A stretch of 64,000 nt of DNA, from positions 6,472,893 to 6,536,892 of the forward strand of contig OZ024727.1 in the NCBI GenBank assembly GCA_964016875.1, written 5' to 3'. Below are positions 47,206 through 58,485 of this stretch, piece by piece. Position 1 is the stretch's first letter; each line of letters begins with the position of its first letter. Position numbers and translations under genes: made by a program. This stretch comes from Fallopia convolvulus (lineage: Eukaryota > Streptophyta > Magnoliopsida > Caryophyllales > Polygonaceae). The notes under the pieces were generated by a model that was not told where the DNA came from, ran no database searches, and worked only from the letters and a program-made list of their open reading frames with translations.

Positions 47206-47317
47206 CAACGTCGGTCAACGGCTATTCAACGGGCGAGTCAACTCGGTCAACGGGCGAGTCAACTCGGTCAACGACTGAGTCAACTCAGTGGGAGTGGGGG
47301 GGGGGGGGGGGGGGGGG
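47205..47317. repeat. GTCAACGGGCGAGTCAACTC repeats and 22-base poly-G
   Basis: Short tandem repeats of GGTCAACGGGCGAGTCAACTC are followed by an unbroken run of 22 G at 47296-47317, the longest homopolymer in the window. Confidence 0.9.
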
Positions 47318-48275
47318 TTGCTATTTACCTAATTTTCACACTCTCCTTAATATCCACCTAATTAGCCTCTTTTTTTTGCTATTTTTTTAAATCATCCTTA
47401 TAAATATTTATCATTATTTTTTTATTATGAAAGAAAATCAATATATATCTATAAATAAATTCGTCAAATGATATATGCTAAAAGATTTATATTTATTTTA
47501 AAGTATTTTAAGTATTTTATCTTTAATTTTAAATACTATAAGAAAGCTTTTAAAAGATATTGTTATACTAAATAGATATTTGTTTGATGTTAGAGAAAAA
47601 TTTAAATAGTTAAAAAGTAATTTTATAAAAAGAAGTTTTGATAATATAAATTGATATCATTTTTCTAAACATGAGATGATTCCAGAATCGTTTTGGTGGT
47701 TCAAAAATGTATAGCTTTAATATACAGTTATTGATTCAATTTAGGCAAGTAATTATCTAGATATTGAAAGTTCTATTTTTTTATCAAAATTTTATTTAAG
47801 ATAAATCTTTTCCATAAATAGATAAAAAGATAAAGATAGAATATTTTTATTGTTATTAATAAATTTCGAATTTAAAAACTATTTTTCACATAAATAGATA
47901 GAAAAGAATTTAATTGAAAAAAGCTAAATTGATATAAATAAATTTTAATTTTTAAATTTAAGGTGGGACCAGAATCAACGTGTAACTCGATACACTTTAG
48001 GCAATTAATTATCTAGATATTGAAAGTTCTATTTTCTTATCAAAATTTAACTTAAGATAAGTCTTTTACATAAATAGATAAAAAGATAAAGATAGAATAA
48101 TTTTTATTATTTTTAATTAAATTTCGAACTTAAAATCTATTTTTCACATAAATAGATAAAAAAATTAATTGAAAAAGCTAAATTAATATAATTAAATTTT
48201 AATTTTTAAATTTAAGGTGGGGCCAGAATCAACGTGGTGACTCAAAAAGGTATAGCTTTAATATACAGTTATAGA

Positions 48276-48918
48276 TAATAAGGGCTCGTTTGGTAGAGAT
48301 TCAAATTCCCATAAATTTAAATGTCGAAGAAAGTAGAAACAAATCAATATACGGAGTATATTATAGAATCCGATCGTTTTTTAGCCATGTAATTCTGACC
48401 AAACCTTATATTAAAAAAATTATTTATACATATTATTTAATTTCTTATCTATTAAAATTCTCTTTATTTATTTATTTAAAAATAATTTTATAACATCTAA
48501 TTTATGATTAAATATTTATAATTAGATGTTATAAAATTATTTTATTCTATCTATTTTTTTTATCATTTTTCTATTTATCTATTTTGTTTAATTTTCTTAC
48601 ATTTTATTTAATTTTTTTCTAATAAATTTTTCTTTATCTATTTATATAAAAATAGTTTATAAAATCGAATTTAATATTACCGATTTATAAAATTATTTTT
48701 TTTTATCTTTTTCCTATTTATCTATTTTTTAATTTTTCTTTTTCTATTTATCAATTTACTTTTGAATAAAAACTTTATATCTTCCAAGTATTATTGCGGT
48801 AATACTAATCTCAAAAATAATCTTATTTTTGTAAAACATGTTCATAAATATATTATATATAATAAAAATAATTTCAAGTTTGAGTCATAGTTATGACTCG
48901 CATGGCGAGTTTAACTAG
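48276..48918 (+). mobile_element. AT-rich DNA ending in a Helitron 3' terminus
   Basis: At 48880-48918 the sequence forms hairpin ACTCGCATGGCGAGT, then TTAACTAG before a T, a Helitron 3' end of a different subfamily, forward orientation. The matching 5' end was not found. The start (AAGGGCTCGTTTGGTAGAG) also looks like a DNA-transposon end. Confidence 0.5.
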
Positions 48919-50340
48919 TATATGTTAATTGAAAAAAAATTACTTTGGGAGAGAGCCCATGAATTTCAATCGGAATAAAAAAAGACAAAGATGGAGGGAA
49001 GAAGAAGGCAAGCGTCATTGAAAGGAAGTGTTAGGATTTTAATCCTCTTTAGAAGCCAAGATCAATCATATCAAGATATTAAGAATGCTAATTACATACC
49101 TGAATGCGTGATAGCGATCTAACTTGTTACAGAATCTCAATTGATAGCTATTGATATCCATATGTATGTAGTCTTTCTCAGCCAAGTCTAGGGTTTTGCT
49201 TTTCACTCTGACGGGAAGAGTATCGTAGAAAGCAATGAATGAATTGGCGTATTGGGGACCATAACCTAAAATCTCTATTTATTTAACCCAAGAGAATCCC
49301 ATTAAGCCTATTGGGCCAAATCTGGTATCCATCCATTGGGTTCATAACATTTATTAGAAGTATGAGGTTTTTTCACATAATTGAATCACTTAAAATAAAC
49401 CCACTAATAATTAGCCATATAATATAATTATTTTATTAAATACGTAAGCCCACATAATAGAGATTAAAAATCTAACAATCTCCCACTTGGGCTACATATG
49501 AATCAAATGGACAATTATATTAACCAAATTCATTATGTGTACACACGTCTTGGCTAATTCTATGGATTTCACCTTTATTTCAATTTGGTCCATCTCTTAT
49601 ACCAATATGAGTTCACGGCGGCATTCATCAGATTGCATCGTAACTAAACCTTCCATGTTCACCAAACTAGTATAGGCAACGACATAGATCAAGTACGGAT
49701 GAGTGGCATGGAAATTACATGCAATGTGATCCCAAAACACGCCTATTTCCAACTGGTCCTATTTTATTTGGAGATCAATCCAAAAAATTCTTAAATAAGT
49801 TCAGTAATCTTCATTATGACTAAAATCATAACAACTTTATTATGCATAAATCAAACATAAAATATCCACACAAACTCCCACTAAACCAAAGTACCATAAG
49901 AATGCCAACACTTAAAGAGCAGAATGCTCATGAAGGACTTTTAGAGGCAATCCTTGGTGAACGAATCCAATATCTTGGAGTTTGTACTTATGTATTCTAT
50001 AAAATACTTTACCAAAATCCTGAACTTCTTCCTTGATTAACAAAACCGAAAGTTATTGTATTTCTCCATTGAACAACTCTTGTTATTATTGGAGAAGAAG
50101 ATTGCAATTTACTGTCGCAAAATAACTTTATTGTACTCGCAATGAAATTGAATGCCCCATGATGACAAAATAATGCAATTGTATTAGAAGCAACTTTAAG
50201 TGTTGATTCACACTCTTCAATAATATAGCTCTTCTAGCCAAAATAAAACCATAGTATCAATGAAATCGATGCTAAAATTCTCAATGATCTCCAAACCGTT
50301 CGATTTCCTTTAGGTTAGAATGAAGTCCTTCATTCTCTAT
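48919..50340. other. Probable retrotransposon LTR or leader debris
   Basis: Contains CAATCTCCCACTTGGGCTAC (about 49479) and long non-coding sequence of a style seen in plant LTR elements. Open frame 49842-50036 has no recognisable domain. No end or second copy found. Confidence 0.35.
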
Positions 50341-50349
50341 ATAGTTGCT

Positions 50350-53070
50350 AATTGTTATGTTCTAATTGGCGACTATATAGTAGTTAATTGGTGACCATAT
50401 AATCGTTAATTGACGACCATATAGTCGCTATATTGGATTTGGCGACTATATGGTCACTACTTAGTGACCTTATGGTCGCTTGATGTTCGTGTTTTTAGTC
50501 TAGTTTTTGGTGTGTTTCTTAGTTTGTTTAGTTTAGTTTTATTAGGTTTTAGAGTTAGTTTTGTGTGTTTTTGGATGAGTTTGCATATTTTGTGAAAAGT
50601 ATGGAAGCTACTCCGTTTTGTGTCTTTTTGTAGGTTTTTGAGCAGGAAGGAGCGCTTTTTGAGCTAAGTTGAAGTCTTGTGGTGGAGGATGGAAGACATA
50701 GAAGATAAGGAGAGTTTGCATAAGAAGATCAAGTAAAAGTCCAAGTTAAAGACGAGAAGAAGTCGAAGAAAAGCCAAAACAGAGGCTCGCTAACGATCAT
50801 GTGAAGGTCGTTAACGAGGCTAAGAGATAGAATTTTTCGAGAGGAGTTTGTGATCTCTACCGACCCTGTGCGGGGTCGTTAACGAGGATCCCGTGTCGGT
50901 AGAGTCTTAGCCGACTTTAGGTTGTTATATCTTATATCTTTTATCTTGTTATCTTTTAAGTTGGGTAAGTTTTTATCTTTTAGCCTTTTTAATAGATAGT
51001 TTCTTAGTATAAAAACTCTTGTTCTAAGTCTAGACAAGGGGAGTCAGATTAGTTTTAGGGAGAAGTCGAGTGGGAGAAGATAGCGAGCCAGGTTCGATCA
51101 AGAGAGAAGAGCTTAGGGTCGTTAATCGGATTTCTGCTCGGTGTTATTCTTTGTTTTCGGATTTCTACAGAAGTGTGTAAGACGATATTTTCTTATTAAT
51201 TTCAAGTAAGTTTAGTTTTGTTTTCAATGTTTTCTTTGATTAAAGTTATTGGCTTTATTAACATGAGTAGTGAGTAGTCTTCTTATCTAGGGTCGAGGTT
51301 GAAACCCGACATAGTTATGCATGATTGGATGAATAAGTTGATGTTTTGAATGCCTTTTATCTATTGAATTGCTTGTTATGCTTATGCTTAGACGATAGTC
51401 GAGGTAATTTGAGTTCTCAACTTGATCAAAAGCGAAAGTTGTTAACTTGAATGTTGATATTGTTCGATTATGAAAGTTTCGAGCTTTGGATTCAAAACAA
51501 GTGATTGAGTGAATTGATTTATGAGAATTGATTGATTTGCTTGTTAGTCAGCGAAAGTTGATGAATTTATCTTCTAAAGGCATGATCTTTATCTTCTTAT
51601 GAGTTTTTATGCATGGCTATGTTGTAGTAACCCTTGTCCTAGATTCTTTTTTTTTATTGAAGTAGTTTGTTTGCTTTGAATCATTCGTTATCGATTTTAC
51701 TTTGCCTCGGTACAGAACCTGAGTTTAGGTCGTTATTGTTCTGTGTTCACAGGTTTTCCAGGTTCGTTAACGACCCTGACAAGGTCGTTAACGAGGTTGG
51801 TCGTAGGTGTTTTTGCCCGTTTTGCTTTGTTTTTCTTGTTTTAGTAGTTTGATAGACAAACAACCGTGCTTCCCGTGGAACGATCCTGACTTCGCTATAC
51901 TCAGCGAGGTCTTGACTACAAATTTTATTTGTTGTTAAGAAATCACCCTTCAACATCGCTAATTACAAACAAAAATTTTACACTTAGAAATATTTCTCGA
52001 TTGATGTTCTACAGGGATTCAGCGACTATTTAGACACTATTTAGCATCCATATGGTCTCTGAATATCAAATTATGATCGGAAATAAACTTTTTACAATGC
52101 AAAATAACGCAATCGGAAATATAATTAATGCAGACATAAATAGCACAATCTCATATACTTATTAAAATTAACAATTTTGGATTGACAACAATATTTGCGT
52201 ATATGTATAACATTTACTATATTAAATAAAAAAATTAATTACATATTTGTAATTGAGCTATGGGCAAAATATCACAGAATTCCTCTCTTCCAGCAACTGA
52301 GATGCGCAAATAACTCCTTCTTTGTTTTGTGAATTTTTTTTGTACAAAGGTATGATGATATGCGGAGTTTATAAAGGAAATTAGTAGTGACCATGCAGAC
52401 TCTAATTGGCAGCAATTTTGTAGACCATAGTATTTAGCGACCAAGTGGTCGCCAAATCTGCGGCATAAAGCCCGCCAAGACTGCTTTTTCTATCGCCAAT
52501 ATTTATAGACCACTTGGTCGCAGACTTTAGCGACCAAGTGATCGCAAACTCCTGAGCAAATGCTAGCGACCAAGTGGTTGCAAACGCTAGCGACCAAGTG
52601 GTCGCAAAATCCGCAACATAAAGCCCGACAAAATTGTATTTTTGGGCGCCAGTATTTAGAGACCACTTGTTCGCAGAATTTTAGCGACCAAGTGGTCTCA
52701 AACTCTCGAGCAAATGCTAGCGACCAAGTGGTCGCTAAATTGCAAATGTCCTTGGGTAAAGCTAGCGACCACTTGCTTGCCAAATTAGCAACCACTTGGT
52801 CACCAAATTAGAGACAAAACGGTCTCCAAATTAGAGACCACTTCGTCACCAAATTAGCGACAAAGTGGTTGCCAAATTACCGACCACTTGTTCGCCAAAT
52901 TAGCGACAAAGTGGTCGTCAATATCTGGCACCAAAATCCCCCACGAAGTTTTAGCAACCACATACTCTGTGGTCACTAATTTAGCGACCACGTGGCTGCT
53001 AAATCTTTTTTTATTTTTGGGGTTTGATTTAGGAACCAATTGGTCGCTAAATCTGCAAAATGGTGTGTCG
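50350..53070. repeat. Array of AGCGACC..GGTCGCT repeats, split by a solo LTR
   Basis: Left part 50350-50480 and right part 51956-53070 carry about 30 variants of TAGCGACCAAGTGGTCGC and ACCACTTGGTCGC in both orientations. Such bidirectional GCGAC arrays are typical of the interiors of CACTA-type elements, but I found no CACTA termini. Open frames on both strands merely translate the repeat. Confidence 0.75.
50481..51955. mobile_element. Solo LTR (family A/B), copy A, 1475 bp
   Basis: Starts TGATGTTCGTG, ends CCCTTCAACA, flanked by TCGCT on both sides (50476-50480 and 51956-51960). Homologous over its full length to 62189-63666. Near its 3' end it has CGTTAACGACC/GTCGTTAACGAGG words and GGAACGATCCTGACTTCGCT. 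No internal domain, so it is a solo LTR left after recombination, or a single LTR mobilised as such. Confidence 0.92.
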
Positions 53071-53423
53071 GTTTTAGTTATAGTATATTGATAATTTAAC
53101 AATTTAATTTTTTTTGAGGCCTTGAGTTTCAGCCCATTTTATGTATTAAACCTATTCATCACATTTCTTTCATATGGCCAAATCTTGGGTTGTTTTAGAA
53201 GATGGTTAAATTTTTAACTAGGAAAGTTCATATAACGGGCCGATTTTAACTTTATTACATATATTGGACAACTGTTTTGATAGGGTCTATACGTTTTTTG
53301 CTGAACTTTATCGGCCAAATTGCGAAAATTCTAATGGATAAGTGCACAAATATTTATGACACTATGATGATTGTCGAGGATGTGTTATTTGGAACCAAAT
53401 TTTAACTGATGAAGCCCTTCAAC
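53071..53423. other. Spacer
   Basis: Non-coding; no recognised feature. Confidence 0.35.
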
Positions 53424-53798
53424 TGATTGTTTTGTAATCTTCTTTACAATTAAAGCCATTTGGACTTTATACCGTAAATAGCGTGATCTCACTCGGAGAT
53501 CAAACACATCGAATCTAGGTACAGGAAAATATTCCTAACCCGAAGAGGTTTTTCGATCCTTTTTACTATCTAGCTCCACCTTTATTTATAATACTTGATT
53601 GTTTGGCGTTCTCGGCATTTGCCGATGTGGGATGTGCACCTTTGCACTTTGATCACGTAATGGCCTACGTACATACAAGCCAATTAAATGGTTTATGTAT
53701 GTTTGGTGATATAACGCGGCGTGTTATTTCTTTTCTTCTTTTTTTTTATATTTTCTAATTACCCCTTGATTATTTCGCGGTTATTTTGCACACCATCA
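53424..53798. repeat. Left LTR of the 5-kb element
   Basis: 375 bp, about 90% identical by eye to the right LTR but lacking a block of about 190 bp present there between GTTTGGTGAT and the CACGGCATG-like end. Confidence 0.8.
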
Positions 53799-54024
53799 CA
53801 ACCCCTTGGCTCGGTGTTCTCGTTCCACGAGGGCAACGAGATAATAAACAGGTGCGCCAACTTGCATAAGATGCTTGCGCTTTATCAGTTATAGCCATGC
53901 AACGCGATCTAAGCCCTGGATCGGTTAGAGAGAGCGCATTTTGTAAAGGGAGTTAGGGCTTCGCCCTCTGAAATCAAGATTAGGCCCACCCCGAGCCTCG
54001 CTCGGGTTGCACCCATTTTAAGCA

Positions 54025-56032
54025 TACGGGGAGTTGTACAAAGCTCTGGAGGAAAAAGGGGGGAGAAAGTGCTATACAGGTTGGCTCGGGCAAGGGAGGA
54101 AAAGAGCAAGGACTTGGATACAGTGAAGTGTGTCAAAGACGAGGAAGGAAGGGTGCTAGTTGATGATAGCCAAATAAAAGCATGTTGGCAGAGGTACTTC
54201 TACAACTTGCTAAATGAGGGCCAGGGGTCGACAGTAGAAGCAGAGGAGTCAAGGGGTCAAGTAGATTGTCGTTTCTTTATACGCATCTCCAGAATTGAGG
54301 TGCAGAAAAGGGCTTAAGAAGATGAGCAACAGGAAAGCAGTAGGCCCGAATGAGATCCCAATAGAGGTATGGAAGTTGTTAGGGGTGAGAGGCATAGAAT
54401 GGCTCACGTCTTTGTTCAATGTTATTTTTCGAACGACATGGATGCCAGAGGAGTGGAGGCTTAGTAGCTTGTTTCCACTGTATAAAAACAAAGGGGATGT
54501 GCAACAGTGTAGCAACTACATGTGTATTAAGCTCCTCATCCATACTATGAAATTGTGGGAGAAAGTGATTGAAGACAGGCTAAGGAGAATGGTCATTGTG
54601 TCGGAAAACCAGTTCGGCTTTATGCCAGGGCGGTCATCCATTGAGGGCATTCATCTGATCAGAAGGTTGGTAGAGGCCTACAGAGAAAGGAGGAAAAACT
54701 TGCACATGGTTTTTATCGATTTGGAAAAGGCATATGACAGAGTGCCTAGAGAGCTGCTGTGGAGATGTTTGGAGGAGAAGGAGGTCTTAGGGACATATAT
54801 CAAAACTCTAAGAGACATGTTGCAGGGCTCGTTGACAAGTGTGTGCACCCCCGGGGAGAACATAGAGTTTTTCCAAGTAAAGGTCGGATTGCACCAAGGG
54901 TCGGCTTTGAGCCCTTTTTTGTTTGTTGCTATGCTGGATGTTCTAACGAGGGGGATCCAGGAGGAGGTACTGTGGTGCATGCTTTTCGCCGATGACATAG
55001 TATTGGTGGACGAGTCTAGGGAGGGTGTTTGCAGAAAGTTAGAATCGTGGAGAGAGAAACTTGAGACAGAGGATTTTAAGTTGAGCCGGATCAAGACAAA
55101 GTATGTACAGTTTAAGTTCAGTCAGGAGGTGGAGCCAGATGAGGAAGTACGCTTGGGAGGTGAAGTCATAGCGAAAAAGGAGATATTTAGATACCTAGGC
55201 TCAATTGTGCAGAGCGATGGGGGCGTCGAGGAGGACATTAGACACTGAATTTAGAGAGGTTGGCAGAAGTGGAAAGGTGCTTCTAGAGTGCTATGTGACA
55301 AAAAGGTCCCACTTAAGCTCAAGGGCAAGTTCTACAAATCTGTGGTTAGACCAGCCATACTCTACGGGGCGGAGTGTTGGCCGACTACTAGGGCTTAGGA
55401 GCAGAAGTTGATGGTAGCAGAGATGAGGATGTTGAGGTGGATGTGCGGGCATACGAGGCTGGACAGGATTAGGAATGAAGTGATTAGGAGTAAGGTGGGA
55501 GTCACTAGTTTAGGTGAAAAGCTCAAAGAGTCGAGGCTGAGATGGTTTGGGCACGTACAGAGGAGACCACCAGAGGCCCCGGTTTGGAGGATCAAAAGGT
55601 TGACCGGTAGTGACTTTCGCAGGGAAAGGGGCAGACCAAAGAAGAGTTGGAAGGAAGTCATAAAACAAGATCTTACCTTTCTGGTAGTTTCCACAGATAT
55701 GGCTTTGTGTAGGGACCAATGGCGTGAGAAGATCACAATGACAGAACGGTAGTGGGGAAGACCTGAAGGGAGTGTCCTTCTCTTTTCCTTTCGTTCCTCT
55801 CTTTGGTTTAGTTTTCACTTTTATCGTTATCGGTTTTTTCCTAGCGCACTTTTTCGATCTCGCTTTCTACCTCCCTCTAGTTTTTTCTTGTTTCACGTCC
55901 TTCTCCTTTTGCTTTGGGCCCTCCTTAGATACCCTCTCGACTTCAAGTCGGGGTAAGGGTGCGTACATCTCGACCCCCCAGATCCCGTACATACCCGGTT
56001 CCACCTGGGTAGATGTTGTTGTTGTTGTTGTA
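54025..56032 (+). mobile_element. 5'-truncated RTE-type LINE
   Basis: Begins in the linker before the reverse transcriptase and ends with the family 3' tail (AAGGGTGCGTACATCTCGAC, GGTTCCACCTGG) and a short GTT run at 56013-56032. The apurinic endonuclease domain is missing. Inserted into the tandem array of the surrounding LTR element: fragments of the 71-bp unit lie on both sides. Confidence 0.88.
54062..55752 (+). pseudogene. RTE-type LINE reverse transcriptase, decayed
   Basis: The enzyme would copy LINE RNA at a nicked target. Readable blocks: ALKKMSNRKAVGPNEIP-like entry (54300), ENQFGFMPGRSS (54607), HMVFIDLEKAYDRVP with the first catalytic Asp (54705), GLHQGSALSPFLF, and MLFADDIVL with the FADD catalytic pair intact (about 54979). 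The C-terminal AEMRMLRWMCGHTRLDRIRN and RRERGRPKKSW blocks follow. Defects: a frameshift near 54310, stops at about 55246 and 55252 (EDIRH-stop), and one at 55396. Confidence 0.9.
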
Positions 56033-57290
56033 GGACCTCGTCCCTCTAATTTAAGAGTTGGGACCTCGTCCCTATGAGAGTTGTCACCAACCCCGAGCCT
56101 CGCTCAGTTTGCACACGCTTTTCGAGATTTGGGACCTCATCCCAAAGAGAGCGTCCCTATGAGAGTTGTCACCAACCCCAAGACTCGCTTGGTTTGAACA
56201 CGCTTTTCGAGATTTGGGACCTCTTCCCAAAGAGAGTTGTCGCCAACCCCGAGCCTCGCTCAAGTTGCGCGTGCTTTTCAAGATTTGGGACCTCGTCCCT
56301 AAGAGAGTTGCTGCCAACCCCATGCCTCGCTCGGATTGCATGCGCTTTTCGAGATTTGGGACCTCGTCCCTAAGAGAGTTAGGACCTTGTCCCTTGGAGA
56401 GTTAGCGGACCTCCTCCATTTAGAGAGTTAGCGAACCTCGTTCACTTAGAGAGTTTAGAGATCCTCGTTCGCTTAGATAGTTAGCGGACCTTGTCCGCTT
56501 AGAGAGTTAGCGAACCTCGTTCGCTTAGAGAGTTAGCAAACCTCGTTCGCTTAGAGAGTTAGCAGACCTCGTTCACTTAGAGAATTAGTGGACCTCGTCC
56601 ACTCAGAGAGTTTAGCGGACAATTAGAGAGTTAGCAAACCTCGTTCGCTTAGAGAGTTAGCAAACCTCGTTTGCTTAGAGAGTTAGGACCTCATCCTTTA
56701 GAGAGTTGTCGCCAACCCCGAGCCTCGCTCGGGTTGCGCACACTTTTCGAGATTTGGGACCTCGTCCACAAGAGAGTTGTCGCCAACCCCGAGCTCGCTC
56801 AGGTTGCGCACGCTTTTTGAGATTTGGGACCTCGTCCCCAAGAGAGTTGTCGCCAACCCCGAGCCTCGCTCGGGTTGCACACGCTTTCGAGATTTGGGAC
56901 CTCGTCCCCAAGAGAGTTGTCACCAACCACGAGCCTCGCTCGGGTAGCACACACCTTTTGAGATTTGGGACCTCGTCCCCAAGAGAATTGTCGGCAACCC
57001 CGAGCCTTGCTCGGGTTGAGCACGCTTTACGAGACATGGGACCTCGTCCCCAAGAGAGTTGTTGCCAACACCGAGCCTCGCTCGGGTTGCGCACGCTTTT
57101 CGAGATTTGGGACCTCGTCCCCAAGAGAGTTGTCGCCAACCCCGAGCCTCGCTCGGGTTGCACATGCTTTCGAGATTTGGGACCTCGTGCTCAAGAAAGT
57201 TGTCGCCAACCCCGAACCTCGCTCGGGTTGCGCACGCTTTTCGAGATTTGGGACCTCGTCCCCAAGAGAGTTATCGCCAACCCCACGGTG
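56033..57290. repeat. 71-bp tandem array interrupted by a 26-bp array
   Basis: Units of about 71 bp contain GGGACCTCGTCCCCAAGAGA, GTCGCCAACCCCGAGCCTCG and TTTCGAGATTT; about 4 copies at 56035-56395 and about 8 at 56690-57290. At 56395-56690 lies a run of about eleven 26-bp units, GTTAGCGAACCTCGTTCGCT plus TAGAGA, each with a short palindrome (GCGAAC..GTTCGC). Open frames on both strands mirror the repeats. Confidence 0.92.
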
Positions 57291-57715
57291 CGCCACACAA
57301 AGACTGCGGCTAAGCCTGCGCATGCTAGGGGCGAACCCCGTGGCGCGCCGCACAAAGACTGCGGCTAAGCCCGCGCAGGCCAGGGGCGAACCCCGTGGCG
57401 CGCCACACAGAGACTGCGGCTAAGCCCGCGCAGGCCAGGGGCGAACCCCGTGGTGCGCCGCGCAGAGACTGCGGCTAAGCCCGCGCAGGCCAGGGGCGAA
57501 CTCCGTGGCGCGCCGCGCAGAGACTGCGGCTAAGCCCATGCAGGCCAGGGGCGAACCCCGTGGCGCGCCGCGCAGAGACTGCGGCTAAGCCCGCGCAGGC
57601 CAGGGGCGAACCCCGTGGCGCGCCACGTAGAGACTACGGCTAAGCCCGCGCACGCCTGGGGCGAACCCCGTTGCGCTCTGTACAAAGACTGCGGCTAAGC
57701 CCACGCACAAAGAAC
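57291..57715. repeat. 55-bp GC-rich tandem array
   Basis: About 7-8 copies of an exact 55-bp period: ACTGCGGCTAAGCC starts at 57303, 57358, 57413 and 57468. Units carry GGCGCGCC and GGGGCGAACCCCGT. Markedly GC-richer than the rest of the window. Confidence 0.95.
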
Positions 57716-57918
57716 ACGCTAACTAGAGGCAAGAGGATGCACTTACTTGATTATTACCCGAGAGTAGGTCGGATAGGGGAGCCCTTCCCACAAACAGTGT
57801 CAGTGATGAAACTCGAAATAACGCGCTATAAACGGGATTATATTAAATACTAACTCTCTGGTTTCGTACAACCAAACGGTTTTCATACGTAGATTATTCC
57901 ACCTTACCGCCCTTTGGC

Positions 57919-58480
57919 TGATTGTTTTGTAATCCTCTTTACAATTAAAATCATTTGGACTTTATCGTAAATAGCGCGATCTCACTCACAGATCAAACAC
58001 ATCGAATCTACGTATAAGAAAAAATTCCTAACCCAGAGAGATTTTTCGATCCTTTTTACTATCTAGCTCCACCTTTATTTATAATACTTGATTGTTTGGC
58101 GTTCTCGGCATTTGCCGATGTGGGATGTGCACCTTTGCACTTTGTTCACGTAATGGCCTACGTACATACAAGCCAATTAAATGCTTTATGTATGTTTGGT
58201 GATTTTAGGTAAGATTGTGGAGAGAGATTCAAAACAAAGGTAATGCGCCGGGCCCATATTTAGCTTGTTGGGCCCAAACATGTTTAATAGCCCATCCTTT
58301 TTATCCTTTGTCTATGGAATCCAAGATTTGTAGGACACCGCACTTATATATTATTCGCCCTGCACGCATAAATCGTATATAGACAAGTATATATAACACG
58401 GCATGTTATTTCTTTTCTTCTTTTTTTTTATATTTGCTAATTACCCCTTAATTATTTAGCGGTTATTTCGCATCTCATCA
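57919..58480. repeat. Right LTR of the 5-kb element
   Basis: 562 bp, the more complete LTR copy, ending CATCTCATCA. Confidence 0.8.
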
Positions 58481-58485
58481 TTAAC

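Larger units (their letters stand above)
43833..47397. mobile_element. 3.6-kb Pack-MULE carrying a PGDH gene fragment
   Basis: The 9-bp target duplication TTATAAATA (43824-43832 and 47398-47406) and the clean continuation of Helitron sequence on both sides define it. Its ends, GAACAAATTTAGCCC and the complement GGATGATTTAAAAAA, are only weakly inverted, with TTAGGTGTTTGTTAAG-like similarity further in. No transposase. The left part holds a captured gene start, the right half a GATGAC repeat array. Confidence 0.78.
30094..48275 (-). mobile_element. Helitron expanded to 18 kb by four nested insertions
   Basis: The 3' end (minus strand) is at 30094 with terminal CTAG and hairpin TCGTACATGGTACGA; the 5' end is at 48275 with TCTATAACTGTATATTAAAG. 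Between them four blocks align in order with the intact relative at 12519-14023: 30094-30153, 31760-31787, 32289-32543, 43578-43832 and 47398-48275. Each gap is an insertion with its own target-site duplication: 30154-31759, 31788-32288, 32544-43577 and 43833-47397. Subtracting insertions and duplicated sites leaves about 1.44 kb, close to 1.5 kb for the relative. No Rep-helicase gene, so non-autonomous. Confidence 0.85.
53424..58480. mobile_element. Non-coding LTR element, 5.06 kb
   Basis: Two direct repeats starting TGATTGTTTTGTAATC and ending CATCA act as LTRs (53424-53798 and 57919-58480). Flanks are TCAAC and TTAAC, a target duplication with one mismatch. The interior has no gag or pol of its own; it holds tandem arrays and an inserted RTE-type LINE. 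Best described as a large non-autonomous LTR derivative. Confidence 0.75.

Noticed and set aside
52490..53102. Open frames on both strands rich in ATKW / VATTW words
   Set aside because: They translate the AGCGACC..GGTCGCT repeat and have no independent coding signal.
56074..57423. Several long overlapping frames of 80-220 residues on both strands
   Set aside because: All follow the 71-bp and 55-bp tandem arrays, which stay open by repetition alone.
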